Under the pieces are notes generated by a model, which did no database searches, was not told where the DNA came from, and saw only the letters and a program-made list of their open reading frames with translations. 64,000 nt of DNA, from NCBI GenBank assembly GCA_936914845.1, contig CAKZGE010000004.1, forward strand, positions 372,001 through 436,000, in the 5' to 3' direction. Of this stretch, positions 1-8,017 are shown piece after piece (position 1 is the first letter of the stretch; every line of letters begins with the position of its first letter). Both the position numbers and the translations under genes were made by a program. This DNA comes from an uncultured Chloracidobacterium sp. (GTDB lineage Bacteria > Acidobacteriota > Blastocatellia > Pyrinomonadales > Pyrinomonadaceae).

Positions 1-278
1 TTGCGAAGTGCGGCATCGTCCTTTTTGACCAGAGCTGCACAATAGGCTTTATAGACAGGGGCGATAGTACTTGCGTTGTTGATGATCTGGGTGGGTTCCG
101 GCGTGCTCACGGCGGTCGGATCAGTGCCGCGAACCGTAATGCTATTCCCATTTGCCGAATTGCCGGCGGTTGAATTGTTGGCCGAACCATTGGACGGCGT
201 GTCGGTCGTTCCGCCACAGGCCGCTAACAGGGCCGAAGCGGACAAGAGGCAACAGATCGAGATTTGCTTAAAATGCAT
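1..278 (-). CDS. lipoprotein, N-terminal part only (C-terminus outside window)
   Basis: Only the first 92 codons are in the window; the frame is open to the left edge. The ATG at 276-278 is preceded on the minus strand by GGAGG (284-288) at 5-nt spacing, so the start is firm. Residues 1-21 form a lipoprotein signal peptide with lipobox LLAAC, making Cys21 the likely lipidated residue and the outer membrane the likely location. Residues 22-70 are a Gly/Asn/Ser/Thr-rich linker. The next stretch (VYKAYCAALVKKDDAALR) resembles the first helix of NTF2/SnoaL-like domains often found in such lipoproteins, but too little is visible to name the domain. Confidence 0.75.
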   Translation of the reverse strand, partial: MHFKQISICCLLSASALLAACGGTTDTPSNGSANNSTAGNSANGNSITVRGTDPTAVSTPEPTQIINNASTIAPVYKAYCAALVKKDDAALR

Positions 279-358
279 AAATTCCTCCAAAATAAAGCTT
301 TGCGGCTGCCGGACGGTAATTCTCGAATAATGGGCCCGGCAATCCGTGACCGCGTGGT

Positions 359-387
359 TTATCGACGGTCAAAAACGAAAGTATAAT
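359..387 (+). promoter_or_regulatory. promoter of the CYTH-like gene
   Basis: A perfect -10 TATAAT (382-387) lies 17 nt from a weak -35 TTATCG (359-364). Transcription would begin near 394, only about 7 nt before the ATG at 401, and no Shine-Dalgarno sequence is present, so the message would be nearly leaderless. Confidence 0.45.
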
Positions 388-400
388 AAAACAAACAGCA

Positions 401-928
401 ATGGACAAAACCAGCAGAACCGAATTCCGCCGTACCTTTCTGATCGAACAGCTGCCCGAACCTTTGACCAGGGCCAGCGAACATATGCAATATTTTGATA
501 ATTACATATCAAATACACGAATGCGCCTGCGGACAATGCGTGACCCGGCGACGAGATCGTGGACTTGGATATTGCAGCAACGGGAGCCGGCGGACGCGGA
601 CAGTCTTTCTGTGATCAAGATAGCAGAGATATTCCTGAACGAGCGTGAACACGCCCAATTCGAAATTTTCGAAGGCAGTGAGATACGAAAGAACCGGTAT
701 TTTCACGAATTCGACGGCTGTCAGTATTCGTTCGATGTCTATCTTGGGCCACTGTGGGGATTGAACACGGCATTTGTCGAATTTGAATCCACAGAAGAAA
801 TGGCGGCCTTCATTCCGCCGCCATTCATATTTTCAGAGGTCACGGACGATCGATTCTTTTTCGGTGATGAGCTCGTCGAAATGAATTTTTCGAACGTTCA
901 GCAGCACCTTGCCGACCAAGAAGCATAA
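401..928 (+). CDS. CYTH-domain-like protein (triphosphate tunnel fold), degenerate
   Basis: 175 residues. The order of features fits the CYTH/triphosphate tunnel fold: an N-terminal strand TEFRRTFLI, an RMRLR strand (about residues 40-44), a central basic/acidic run (EIRKNRYFHEF) and a late strand FVEFES (about 126-131). CYTH proteins bind and hydrolyse triphosphates or polyphosphate using acidic and basic residues lining a barrel. The diagnostic N-terminal ExExK is not intact here (E-x-x-R in its place), so activity may be altered or lost. No signal peptide, so cytoplasmic. A second, intact CYTH protein is at 25192-25752. Assignment rests on pattern only. Confidence 0.55.
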   Translation: MDKTSRTEFRRTFLIEQLPEPLTRASEHMQYFDNYISNTRMRLRTMRDPATRSWTWILQQREPADADSLSVIKIAEIFLNEREHAQFEIFEGSEIRKNRYFHEFDGCQYSFDVYLGPLWGLNTAFVEFESTEEMAAFIPPPFIFSEVTDDRFFFGDELVEMNFSNVQQHLADQEA

Positions 929-933
929 GGCGG

Positions 934-2226
934 CTATTTACTTCGCGGGCTCATAGGGACGTATTTTTCGATCGAATCATAGACCTGCAGATAGACCTTT
1001 GTTTCTCGCGGGATCAGGTTCGTCCAACCCGCACCGCCGCGGTTGATATAGCCGGCCAGGCGAGCCGGGTTCGAATTATAGCCGGCCGCCATCAACTGTT
1101 CCTGCGTTGCCAAGCCGCTGTTATAGGCGTTTGCAACCGTCGGGCTTGCCATTAGATCGTTCCATGTTCGCTGCATATAAAGCAGCATTGCTTGGGCGGC
1201 ATTCACATGGTCCCGCATACCTTCGACAAAATCAGGATCGAGCGGCACATTTGGATGCCACGAGCGCACCATGCGATAGGTGGACGGGATCATTTGCACC
1301 ATGCCGCCGGCTCCGGCGGAACTAACGGAATAGCGATACGTTTGGCCTTCATTCAAGGCGAAAAGGGTATAGATATCGTTGTAGATGACCGGGTGGAATT
1401 CGGTGCGGAAACGCAAATGATCGACGTGCTCGACCGCCGACAATCTTTCGGCAATATCGGCAACCTTCGGTTGAATGCGGATGCCGCGCTCTTCCAATTT
1501 TTCCCGAGCGAGGTCAATGATATTGCGGACGTAAAATTTTCCGGCATTGACGACCTCGGGTGTCACCAGTCCGGGATGGGTGGACATGTAATATGCCGTC
1601 TCAATGAATTTACCGTCGCGGATGACCGGATATTGGACCATCAACGGAAGAACCGCAACGCCGTTGTCGTCGATCAAGGTTATCGGTGTATTAACACCAT
1701 TGCCGCGAATGGTGCGGGCCGTAAAGGTGCGGCCGTTCTGCGACACGATACGCTTTTCGGCCTTGGTCGAAAGAAATAATTCTTTCGTCATGACCGCATA
1801 GTCGAGCTCGCCGGTCTTCCAATCGTGAAAGGCGACACGGACCAGCTCCGTGTTCGGATCGCCAATAACCAGAGCAATGTTTAACGGACGACCCTGCATT
1901 TGCCGTTTTGATTCGGCCAACTTACGTTTGATCTGGCTAAAATTCAACGAACGGTATTCGACCGCGGGCGGCGGCGTCGCCGGAGAAGATGAGGCAGGTA
2001 CCGTTATCTTGTCAACATCACGTGCCGGCAGCGTTTCTGAACCGACAACGATCGGGGTCGGGGCGGCTACGATCCGCGGACGCGGCGTGCTTGCCGCCTT
2101 TGGCATATTGTCAGTGATCACCACTTTAACAGGCGTCGGTGTGGGTTCGAATCGCGAACTTTGTGCCGATACCGCAGAGGCCGAACCGAAAGTAAGCGCA
2201 AATGCTGCAACAAGATATCTAATCAT
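934..2226 (-). CDS. exported lytic transglycosylase with SLT domain
   Basis: 430 residues with a signal peptide (cleavage near VSAQ, residue 22), a Pro/Thr-rich linker, a central domain of unknown type (about 90-260) and a C-terminal SLT (Slt70-type) domain (about 270-400). The SLT part shows SSAGAGGMVQMIPSTY, close to the usual S-x-x-G-A-x-G-x-x-Q-x-M-P, and AYNSG. The catalytic Glu is expected just before this block; FALNEGQTYRYSVSSAG holds a candidate. The enzyme would cut peptidoglycan glycan strands to anhydro-muropeptides in the periplasm. It converges with the CYTH-like gene (5-bp gap) and diverges from glmM, itself a cell-wall precursor gene. Residues 35-50 carry a V-x-x-T-D-N-x-x-K-A-A-x-x-P-R-P motif also seen in the protein at 6919-7764. 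Confidence 0.85.
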   Translation of the reverse strand: MIRYLVAAFALTFGSASAVSAQSSRFEPTPTPVKVVITDNMPKAASTPRPRIVAAPTPIVVGSETLPARDVDKITVPASSSPATPPPAVEYRSLNFSQIKRKLAESKRQMQGRPLNIALVIGDPNTELVRVAFHDWKTGELDYAVMTKELFLSTKAEKRIVSQNGRTFTARTIRGNGVNTPITLIDDNGVAVLPLMVQYPVIRDGKFIETAYYMSTHPGLVTPEVVNAGKFYVRNIIDLAREKLEERGIRIQPKVADIAERLSAVEHVDHLRFRTEFHPVIYNDIYTLFALNEGQTYRYSVSSAGAGGMVQMIPSTYRMVRSWHPNVPLDPDFVEGMRDHVNAAQAMLLYMQRTWNDLMASPTVANAYNSGLATQEQLMAAGYNSNPARLAGYINRGGAGWTNLIPRETKVYLQVYDSIEKYVPMSPRSK

Positions 2227-2316
2227 AATTTCAAAACTGTCAGAAATTTACGGGTATGGACCGGCCAAGCGGCCCGGCTACTATTGATATTAAAGATTCG
2301 CTTATTTACAGAAAGG

Positions 2317-2346
2317 TTGTCAACTTAATAATTATTTGATTATGCT
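2317..2346 (+). promoter_or_regulatory. probable glmM promoter
   Basis: In the 194-bp divergent gap a -35 TTGTCA (2317-2322) is followed after 18 nt by TATGCT (2341-2346). This would give a leader of roughly 68 nt to the glmM ATG at 2421. The surrounding AT-rich stretch (2290-2360) probably also carries the minus-strand promoter for the transglycosylase. Confidence 0.4.
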
Positions 2347-2420
2347 TATCACAAAAAAATATTATGGATCGGCGGGTGACAAATGTCGCTTCGTAAGCGA
2401 TAATCTTCAACCGTTGCATT

Positions 2421-3755
2421 ATGAAAAAGTTATTTGGAACCGATGGTATTCGGGCACGGGCCGGAACGTATCCGCTGGATGATAAGACGGTGGCGTTGAT
2501 CGGCAGTTCCCTGAGCAGATTGTTAGAAAAGCGACAGGGCCGGAAACCGCGTTTGATGATCGGGCGGGACACGCGCGAATCCGGAACGCAGATCGAAGCC
2601 GCGTTCAGCGGCGGGGCGTCTGCTGAGGGTGCCGAATGTGTTTCGGCCGGGATCATCACAACTCCGGGCTTGGCGTTTTTGACGGAGCGGCACGGATTTG
2701 ACTGCGGCGTCGTTATCAGCGCTTCACACAATCCATTCGAAGATAACGGAATAAAGGTGTTCATGCCGTCGGGCAAGAAATTGGACGAGGCGGGCGAAAG
2801 AGCGATCGAGGCCGATGTTGCGGCGAGCGAACCGCCTGCTGTTTCTGCGTTCGTACCGGACTTGCAGGGCGAAATGCTGCTGCATCAGGAATATATGGAA
2901 CACCTGAAAGCCGCATCCGAGCCGCTAACGGGGCTAAAGGTCGTGATCGATTGTGCCAACGGAGCAGCGTCTGCCTATGCGCCGGGGCTTTTCAAAGAAC
3001 TTGGTGCTGAGGTCGTCACCATCGGAGCGGAGCCGAACGGGAGAAACATCAATCAAGACTGCGGGTCGCTTCATTTGGAAAAGCTGCAGGCGGCGGTTAA
3101 GGATACGCAGGCGGACCTGGGAGCCGCGTTTGATGGTGATGCCGACCGTTGCCTGTTTGTGGATGAGAAAGGCTCGGTCGTTGATGGCGACGGCGTGTTA
3201 TGGATAATGGCGAACGAGCTGTTGCGAAACGGCGGACTTAAAAGCCGGAAGATCGTTGCGACCGTGATGAGCAATGTCGGGCTGGAGATCGCATTGCGTG
3301 GGATCGGGATCACAATGGAGCGTGCGGCGGTCGGCGATAAATATGTATTGGAAGCTTTGATAAGAGACGGCTGCGAGATCGGCGGTGAACAATCGGGCCA
3401 CATCATCTTTCCGTCTTTTAGCCTTGTCGGAGACGGCATGATGACCGCACTGCGCGTAATGAACGCTTTTTCGAGGGCGGGCGGAAAGTTTTCAGAAATG
3501 CTGAACGGTTTCGAGCAGTTTCCGCAAACGCTTGTCAATGTTCGAGTTCGCGAAAAGCGACCCTTCGAAGATGTGCCGGCGATCGGAAAAGCGGTGGCGG
3601 AAGCAGAAGCGGAACTAGCCGGCAGCGGACGGCTGCTTTTACGTTATTCCGGCACAGAAAATTTGGCCCGCATAATGATCGAAGGCCCCGATCAGCAACA
3701 GGTGGACCGCATGGCCGCCGCGATAGCCGACGTCATAAAGGTCTCTTTGAGTTAA
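2421..3755 (+). CDS. glmM: phosphoglucosamine mutase
   Basis: 444 residues, the usual length. GlmM interconverts glucosamine-6-phosphate and glucosamine-1-phosphate, the step before UDP-GlcNAc for peptidoglycan and lipopolysaccharide; it is cytoplasmic. The N-terminus MKKLFGTDGIRA is classic. The active-site phosphoserine is in VISASHNPFEDNGIK (about residue 103), the magnesium loop is DGDADR (about 239-244) and the C-terminal phosphate-binding motif is RYSGTEN (about 410). The family is told from phosphomannomutase/phosphoglucomutase relatives by its length and the start LFGTDGIRA. No clear Shine-Dalgarno is visible. Confidence 0.95.
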   Translation: MKKLFGTDGIRARAGTYPLDDKTVALIGSSLSRLLEKRQGRKPRLMIGRDTRESGTQIEAAFSGGASAEGAECVSAGIITTPGLAFLTERHGFDCGVVISASHNPFEDNGIKVFMPSGKKLDEAGERAIEADVAASEPPAVSAFVPDLQGEMLLHQEYMEHLKAASEPLTGLKVVIDCANGAASAYAPGLFKELGAEVVTIGAEPNGRNINQDCGSLHLEKLQAAVKDTQADLGAAFDGDADRCLFVDEKGSVVDGDGVLWIMANELLRNGGLKSRKIVATVMSNVGLEIALRGIGITMERAAVGDKYVLEALIRDGCEIGGEQSGHIIFPSFSLVGDGMMTALRVMNAFSRAGGKFSEMLNGFEQFPQTLVNVRVREKRPFEDVPAIGKAVAEAEAELAGSGRLLLRYSGTENLARIMIEGPDQQQVDRMAAAIADVIKVSLS

Positions 3756-3758
3756 ACC

Positions 3759-3788
3759 TTGAAATCATCGCGGCAGATAGAGTATAGT
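3759..3788 (+). promoter_or_regulatory. promoter for the structured RNA before aroB
   Basis: -35 TTGAAA (3759-3764), 18-nt spacer, -10 TATAGT (3783-3788). It begins 4 bases after the glmM stop codon. The predicted start near 3795 falls directly at the foot of the first hairpin of the RNA, which strengthens both calls. Confidence 0.6.
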
Positions 3789-3794
3789 GATAAA

Positions 3795-3948
3795 ACAAAG
3801 ATCGGGGTCAAAGACCTCTATCTTTTACGCGGCAGCCGGAGTGAGGACGGTCGCCGCAAATCGGCGGATATGGTGCACTTCCACGCTGCTGTAACCGCAC
3901 TTTCTGTAAACGATCCAGCCGTGAGCTTTATCCCCTCGCGGCTTTTTT
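3795..3948 (+). ncRNA. structured RNA of about 150 nt with its own promoter and terminator; aroB leader or sRNA
   Basis: The 205-bp glmM-aroB gap holds a promoter, three hairpins and an intrinsic terminator but no convincing gene. Hairpin 1 (3797-3825) pairs AAAGAT+GGGGTC with GACCTC+ATCTTT around an AAA loop. A junction stem pairs 3829-3836 with 3885-3888 and 3895-3898, leaving CTGTAA (3889-3894) bulged. It encloses hairpin 2 (3851-3856 with 3862-3867) and a short TGG/CCA stem (3871-3873/3881-3883) with loop TGCACTT. The terminator hairpin (3918-3942) and T6 follow. The stretch GGTGCACTTCC...AACCGC...CTGTAAACG faintly recalls the core of cobalamin riboswitches, but the GGGAA element is absent. 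Either a leader/riboswitch controlling aroB by termination or a free small RNA. Confidence 0.5.
3918..3948 (+). terminator. intrinsic terminator just before aroB
   Basis: GCCGTGAG (3918-3925) pairs with CTCGCGGC (3935-3942) around a 9-nt loop, followed by T6 (3943-3948). It ends 12 bp before the aroB ATG, so aroB expression from upstream needs read-through. Confidence 0.7.
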
Positions 3949-3960
3949 ATTTCCGCTAAC

Positions 3961-5103
3961 ATGGCCGAAAGAACCGTCAGCATAAAAACCTCCGCAACTG
4001 CCCGCAGCTACGACATCAATATAAAAAGCAACTCACTGGCCGATTGCGGCGGATGGGCAGCATACTGTCTTGACCGCGAACCGGGCAAGGTCGTTATTGT
4101 TTCGAACAAGCATATATTTGGCCTTTACGGCGGTTTGGCGGTCGAAAGTTTGAGCCGGGCGGGGTTTGTGCCGGAGGTCCATTTGATCGGAAACGGCGAG
4201 CGGTTCAAGAGCTTTCGAACGCTGGAGGCAACGATCAGTGCTTTCAGCCGCTTTCGCTTGTCGCGAACCGACGCGGTGATGGCTCTCGGCGGCGGTGTGG
4301 TTGGCGACCTGACGGGTTTTGCAGCTTCGATCTATCTTCGCGGGGTCAAATATCTGCAGGTTCCGACGACCTTTCTGTCGATGATCGATTCGTCGGTAGG
4401 CGGGAAGACGGCGATCAACACGCCCTACGGCAAAAATCTGACCGGCAGCTTCTATCAACCGGCCGGGGTGCTGATCGATCCGGCCGTTTTACGAACGCTG
4501 CCGCGGCGGGAACTGACGGCGGGATTCTGCGAAGCGGTAAAACAGGGAGCGATCGCCGGCCCGGAACTTTTCGCTATGACGGCGGAAATGCTGAATTCGC
4601 CGCAGCGGAGGCGGTTGAATGAAGGATTGGGCGAAATGGAAGACCTATTGGCCGCTCAGGTCGCATTCAAGGCGGCGATCGTGGCAGGCGACGAATTGGA
4701 AGATCCGGAAAGGACCGATAGCTTATCGCGAAAAATACTTAATTTTGGCCACACTTTTGGGCATGCTCTAGAAAAGGCGACCGGGTATCGCTATTTGAAG
4801 CACGGTGAAGCGGTCGGCTACGGTATTTTGTTTGCCGCGGAGATATCAAAAGGGCTTGAAATCCTGTCCGCAGATGAAGTAGAATTGTTGAACGGTGTTG
4901 TGCATCTGGCCGGCAAGCTGCCGCCGATAGCGGGCATCGATCCTGAACTGCTTTTCGACACGTTTCAGTTCGATAAAAAAGTGGTCAATAATTCACTTCA
5001 ATGGGTGCTGCTGAAGGGGCTCGGCAAACCGGTCATCGTACAAAATTCTGACATCCCGCGGTCGCTGATCCGATCTGCCATTCGGCAAATGACACACAAC
5101 TGA
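3961..5103 (+). CDS. aroB: 3-dehydroquinate synthase
   Basis: 380 residues. AroB turns DAHP into 3-dehydroquinate, the second step of the shikimate pathway, using NAD and a divalent metal in the cytoplasm. Visible family signatures: the nucleotide-binding ALGGGVVGDLTGFAAS (about 108-123), VPTTFLSMIDSSVGGKTAIN (about 134-153), the metal ligand region EAVKQGAI, LNFGHTFGHALE with metal-binding His residues (about 261-272) and KHGEAVGYG (about 280-288). The ATG at 3961 has no Shine-Dalgarno; the leader ends in the terminator hairpin at 3918-3948, an unusual arrangement that suggests attenuation or a leaderless start. Confidence 0.95.
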   Translation: MAERTVSIKTSATARSYDINIKSNSLADCGGWAAYCLDREPGKVVIVSNKHIFGLYGGLAVESLSRAGFVPEVHLIGNGERFKSFRTLEATISAFSRFRLSRTDAVMALGGGVVGDLTGFAASIYLRGVKYLQVPTTFLSMIDSSVGGKTAINTPYGKNLTGSFYQPAGVLIDPAVLRTLPRRELTAGFCEAVKQGAIAGPELFAMTAEMLNSPQRRRLNEGLGEMEDLLAAQVAFKAAIVAGDELEDPERTDSLSRKILNFGHTFGHALEKATGYRYLKHGEAVGYGILFAAEISKGLEILSADEVELLNGVVHLAGKLPPIAGIDPELLFDTFQFDKKVVNNSLQWVLLKGLGKPVIVQNSDIPRSLIRSAIRQMTHN

Positions 5104-5143
5104 ACTTGTCAAAATAGCTAATTCATCTTTCGGAGCAAAGTTT

Positions 5144-5551
5144 ATGAAGAATTCAAGCGACAACCGCCTTTCAGAACGCGGAAGTGCCGGCGTTAAGTTT
5201 TTGATCATTGCGGTCGTGCTGGTTTTGGTGGCACATGCGGGTTATAACTATGTGCCGATCGCTTATGAAGGGGCGAGCCTGAGGCAGGAAATGGACACAG
5301 CCGTGGTAAAAGGCCTAGCTGCTTCCGGTCAGCTGAAGCCGATCGATACCGTCAAGGCATCGATCCAAAAAGCTGTGATCGATTATTCGGTGCCGGCAGA
5401 TGCCTTTATCGAGATCAAACCCGAAGGACAGATCATTTCCGCACACGTGATGTACACCAAACCGGTCAATATGCTGCCATTCGGCATATACAAATACAAC
5501 TACGCTTTTGATTACACAGCGCGGCCCGCCGGCTATCTATTGAAGGAATAA
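5144..5551 (+). CDS. small membrane-anchored protein, DUF4845-like
   Basis: 135 residues. A short polar start (to about residue 16) leads into one transmembrane segment (about 18-35), then a region facing the periplasm. The layout (GSAGVKFLIIAVVLVLVAHAG) resembles pilin-like or DUF4845 proteins with one N-terminal membrane helix and a small alpha/beta domain. No catalytic motif is visible. It follows aroB by 40 bp and has a weak GGAGC upstream of the ATG. Function unknown. Confidence 0.65.
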   Translation: MKNSSDNRLSERGSAGVKFLIIAVVLVLVAHAGYNYVPIAYEGASLRQEMDTAVVKGLAASGQLKPIDTVKASIQKAVIDYSVPADAFIEIKPEGQIISAHVMYTKPVNMLPFGIYKYNYAFDYTARPAGYLLKE

Positions 5552-5588
5552 GGCGGCCGCAGGGGTCTTTTTCATCCGCCGCGAAGGC

Positions 5589-6845
5589 CTATTTTTTCTT
5601 TTTCTTGTCGTCGGGTTTCGGGGTCAAAATGAACGGACGGTGCTGAACGACATATTGTTTGTCGTCGAAAACTCCGTCGCCGTTGACATCGACCTTAACC
5701 TCGAGCTTGTATTTCTTGCCCGGTTCGTGCGGTTTTTCCAGGTCGTAGGCCATTGAATATTGGCTGCGCAATAATGCGTTGATGGACTGGAGATATCCGG
5801 GTATTTCACTTTCAAAGGTCATTTCAAAATGCATGCCGCCGGATTCTTTGGCAAAGGTGTTCATCGCATTCTTTGCCTGCAGAAAGGTCATCCGGCCCGG
5901 AGCACCGCTGATGCCATCCATCGGCCCCAGCAGATGTTCATAGCGTTTGAAAAATAAATTGCCGGTGCTGATTATATAGATCGGAATGCCGGCTTCCTGA
6001 ATGATCTTTCGGGCTTCGCCATAATTCGTCTTGCTGAAGGTATCGATGCCCGAAGCGACTAGAATGATCGCCCGGCGTTTTGCCTTTACGCTTACCATAC
6101 CGGCATAATCCGACTGCGAAGCTTCGGAATTTTCCAACACGACCGAATCTCCGCGGCCGCCGACCAATGCGAATTTAAGAGCGTCAAACAGATTATTCTC
6201 TCGGAATGCGGGACGGTTTCGCAGCAAAAGGTCGATGGTCTGATTGATGCGCGCCGGGTCATTCGTAAAATCGGTGATCGGGGTCGGGCGCATATCAAAT
6301 GCGATGACCGAAGCGAAATCATCGGGCGGTTTGATGAACCGGGAAAGAAAATGTGCGACGGGGCGGACCGCTTCGTAAACACCGGGTTCGAATATGCCGC
6401 CGGCCGCCGAGCCGAATATCTCAGTCCATTTGCTGTATTCAAGCACAAGGGTGACGGTTATCGGGGCTTCGGGCGTACTAAAATCGGATAGGTCTTTTTT
6501 TACGCCGTCTTCAAAAACGGCGAAATTCTCCTTTTTAAGTCCGGTGATGATCTGGCCGGTCTTTTTGTTCAATACAACGGCATCGAGCTTTACGATATTG
6601 GTGTCAACAGCAATGATGTCGTCAAGCACCTCGGCATTCTTTTCTTCCTCGGCCCGCTGCTTTTCCTCGGCTTCTTTTTTGATCTCCTCGTCGGTTTTCG
6701 GGGCCGGCCGAGTATTCTTTTTTCCGTCGCCGCGCGGATTATCGGGCCGCTGCGGACGCGATTGGGCAAAAGACGGGCCCGCCGCGCCTGAAAGGATCGA
6801 CACGAACAGAAAAGCTGAAAAGAGACGCAAAAAAGAAACTTTCAT
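5589..6845 (-). CDS. exported VWFA-related Acidobacterial-type protein
   Basis: 418 residues. A signal peptide (to about SFAQ, residue 28) precedes a charged Lys/Glu-rich linker (about 35-75). The VNIVKLDAVV/NFAVFEDG section followed by a von Willebrand A fold (about 125-350) matches the VWFA-related domain family that is expanded in Acidobacteria. The strand TVTLVLEYS sits where the MIDAS DxSxS would be and lacks the Asp, so metal binding is doubtful. The tail ends in KPDDKKKKK. Role unknown; such proteins are thought to act in extracytoplasmic binding. It converges with the small membrane protein gene (37-bp gap). Confidence 0.8.
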   Translation of the reverse strand: MKVSFLRLFSAFLFVSILSGAAGPSFAQSRPQRPDNPRGDGKKNTRPAPKTDEEIKKEAEEKQRAEEEKNAEVLDDIIAVDTNIVKLDAVVLNKKTGQIITGLKKENFAVFEDGVKKDLSDFSTPEAPITVTLVLEYSKWTEIFGSAAGGIFEPGVYEAVRPVAHFLSRFIKPPDDFASVIAFDMRPTPITDFTNDPARINQTIDLLLRNRPAFRENNLFDALKFALVGGRGDSVVLENSEASQSDYAGMVSVKAKRRAIILVASGIDTFSKTNYGEARKIIQEAGIPIYIISTGNLFFKRYEHLLGPMDGISGAPGRMTFLQAKNAMNTFAKESGGMHFEMTFESEIPGYLQSINALLRSQYSMAYDLEKPHEPGKKYKLEVKVDVNGDGVFDDKQYVVQHRPFILTPKPDDKKKKK

Positions 6846-6918
6846 AGTTCAAAGCAGGCCGAAGAATTTAAGAATATGATTCTAATTGTCCGCTTTTGGT
6901 TGGTAATAATCAAGCATT

Positions 6919-7764
6919 TTACTTTGGCTCTATTTCAAGCTTGACGGTGAACGAGCCCGAATTATCATCCAAATTGCCTTCATTTACGCCCAGAAACAAC
7001 GCCCCGTCACGTGGTGCGGTAAAGATCCGGTCGGAGCCGACATAGACGAAATCATTGTTGTCATCGCCAATGACAGCGATGAGAGCACCGGTCGGAACGG
7101 CTTTCATAAGCTTTTCGGCGTCCTCGATCTCATATTTGCCGGAGGGCCCGGATGTTCGGCCTCCGCCAAGCGAAACCTCTCCCTCGGCCGAAATACGGAT
7201 CGTTTGCCCTTTTTTGACCACCCAACCGGAATTGGTCCAGCCATTGTTCGTGCTATCCGCCAAAACCTTTACATTGACGACGACGGGAGCCGAACCGCTG
7301 CGTTTGCCTGCCGGTTCGGATATCAAAGGTTCCGTGTTCTCTTCTATAACAGAAGGTTCATCATTTGCCGGGGTAGAAGCAGCCGGTGTGGCCGCCGGAC
7401 GCGGGCCGGACGGTGCGGCCTTTCCGATATTATCGGTCACGACAACGCGCTGAGCAGGTTTGTTTTCCGGGGTCGCGGAGACGGAAGTTCCCGAAGATCG
7501 GACCGGGATCTGCCGCGGTTCGCTTATTGAATTGGTGGGCGATTCGAACTGGATGGAATCGACCTCGGCGGCGGTAAAGGTCATACGGCGTTCGCGGGAG
7601 CCTTCGCCGATAACTACCGTAAAAGATCCACCGCCGAAAGCGACGATGCGGCCTTTGATGATAGAGCCGTCCTTAAGGCGGATCGTATCTGCAAATACGC
7701 CGACCGACGAAACGAAGATCAAAAAGGCGGTGGCGAAAAAGCTTGTAAAGAATTTGGTGGACAT
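6919..7764 (-). CDS. exported protein with PA-IL-like C-terminal domain
   Basis: The start is set at 7764 because GGAGG lies just upstream of this ATG; an upstream in-frame start at 7803 has no such site. That gives about 281 residues: a signal peptide (to about residue 25), a small N-terminal domain (DTIRLKDGSIIKGRIV ... VDSIQFE, about 26-75), a Pro/Ala/Ser-rich linker (about 80-165), and a C-terminal beta-sandwich similar to the PA-IL (LecA) lectin family. The latter shows GALIAVIGD and LGVNEGNLDDNSGSF, where LecA has its calcium and galactose residues. Sugar binding is possible but not shown. The linker repeats the TDNxxKAAxxxPRP motif of the transglycosylase at 934-2226. Confidence 0.7.
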   Translation of the reverse strand: MSTKFFTSFFATAFLIFVSSVGVFADTIRLKDGSIIKGRIVAFGGGSFTVVIGEGSRERRMTFTAAEVDSIQFESPTNSISEPRQIPVRSSGTSVSATPENKPAQRVVVTDNIGKAAPSGPRPAATPAASTPANDEPSVIEENTEPLISEPAGKRSGSAPVVVNVKVLADSTNNGWTNSGWVVKKGQTIRISAEGEVSLGGGRTSGPSGKYEIEDAEKLMKAVPTGALIAVIGDDNNDFVYVGSDRIFTAPRDGALFLGVNEGNLDDNSGSFTVKLEIEPK

Positions 7765-7977
7765 CTTTCCTCCGTTGCCGATATCGGGTGCCAAGCTCTG
7801 CACAACTTCTTGATCGCAGTACAGACGGCTTAAAGATGAAATCGGCCAGTATCCAGTTGCAAAAGATATTATCGAGGAGAACGATTAAATAATATATTAT
7901 GTAAGCAAAAAATCGAAAGCTTTGACGAGATCCGCAAGAATTCTTCAGCGAATCCGTTCATAGATCATTGATCGAAT

Positions 7978-7996
7978 GCCGCCAAAAAAAGGCGGC
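7978..7996. other. small hairpin in the leader of the META-domain gene
   Basis: GCCGCC (7978-7983) and GGCGGC (7991-7996) flank a run of seven A. It lies 21 bp before the META gene start, in a 253-bp divergent gap whose other notable feature is an AT-rich palindromic stretch near 7886-7902. Role unknown. Confidence 0.25.
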
Positions 7997-8017
7997 GGAC
8001 GAAAAAGGGGAGTCAAT

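Noticed and set aside
1192..1779. 195-codon plus-strand frame opposite the transglycosylase gene
   Set aside because: Shadow frame; the minus strand encodes clear signal peptide and SLT motifs.
3870..3915. Firm call of a cobalamin riboswitch
   Set aside because: Only short segments match; the GGGAA box and the closing AGxCAGGA/CCUGCC part are missing and the downstream gene is not a B12 gene.
3759..3959. 66-codon reading frame with TTG start between glmM and aroB
   Set aside because: Its start is the -35 box and its body is made of hairpins and a terminator; the peptide resembles nothing. Called as structured RNA instead.
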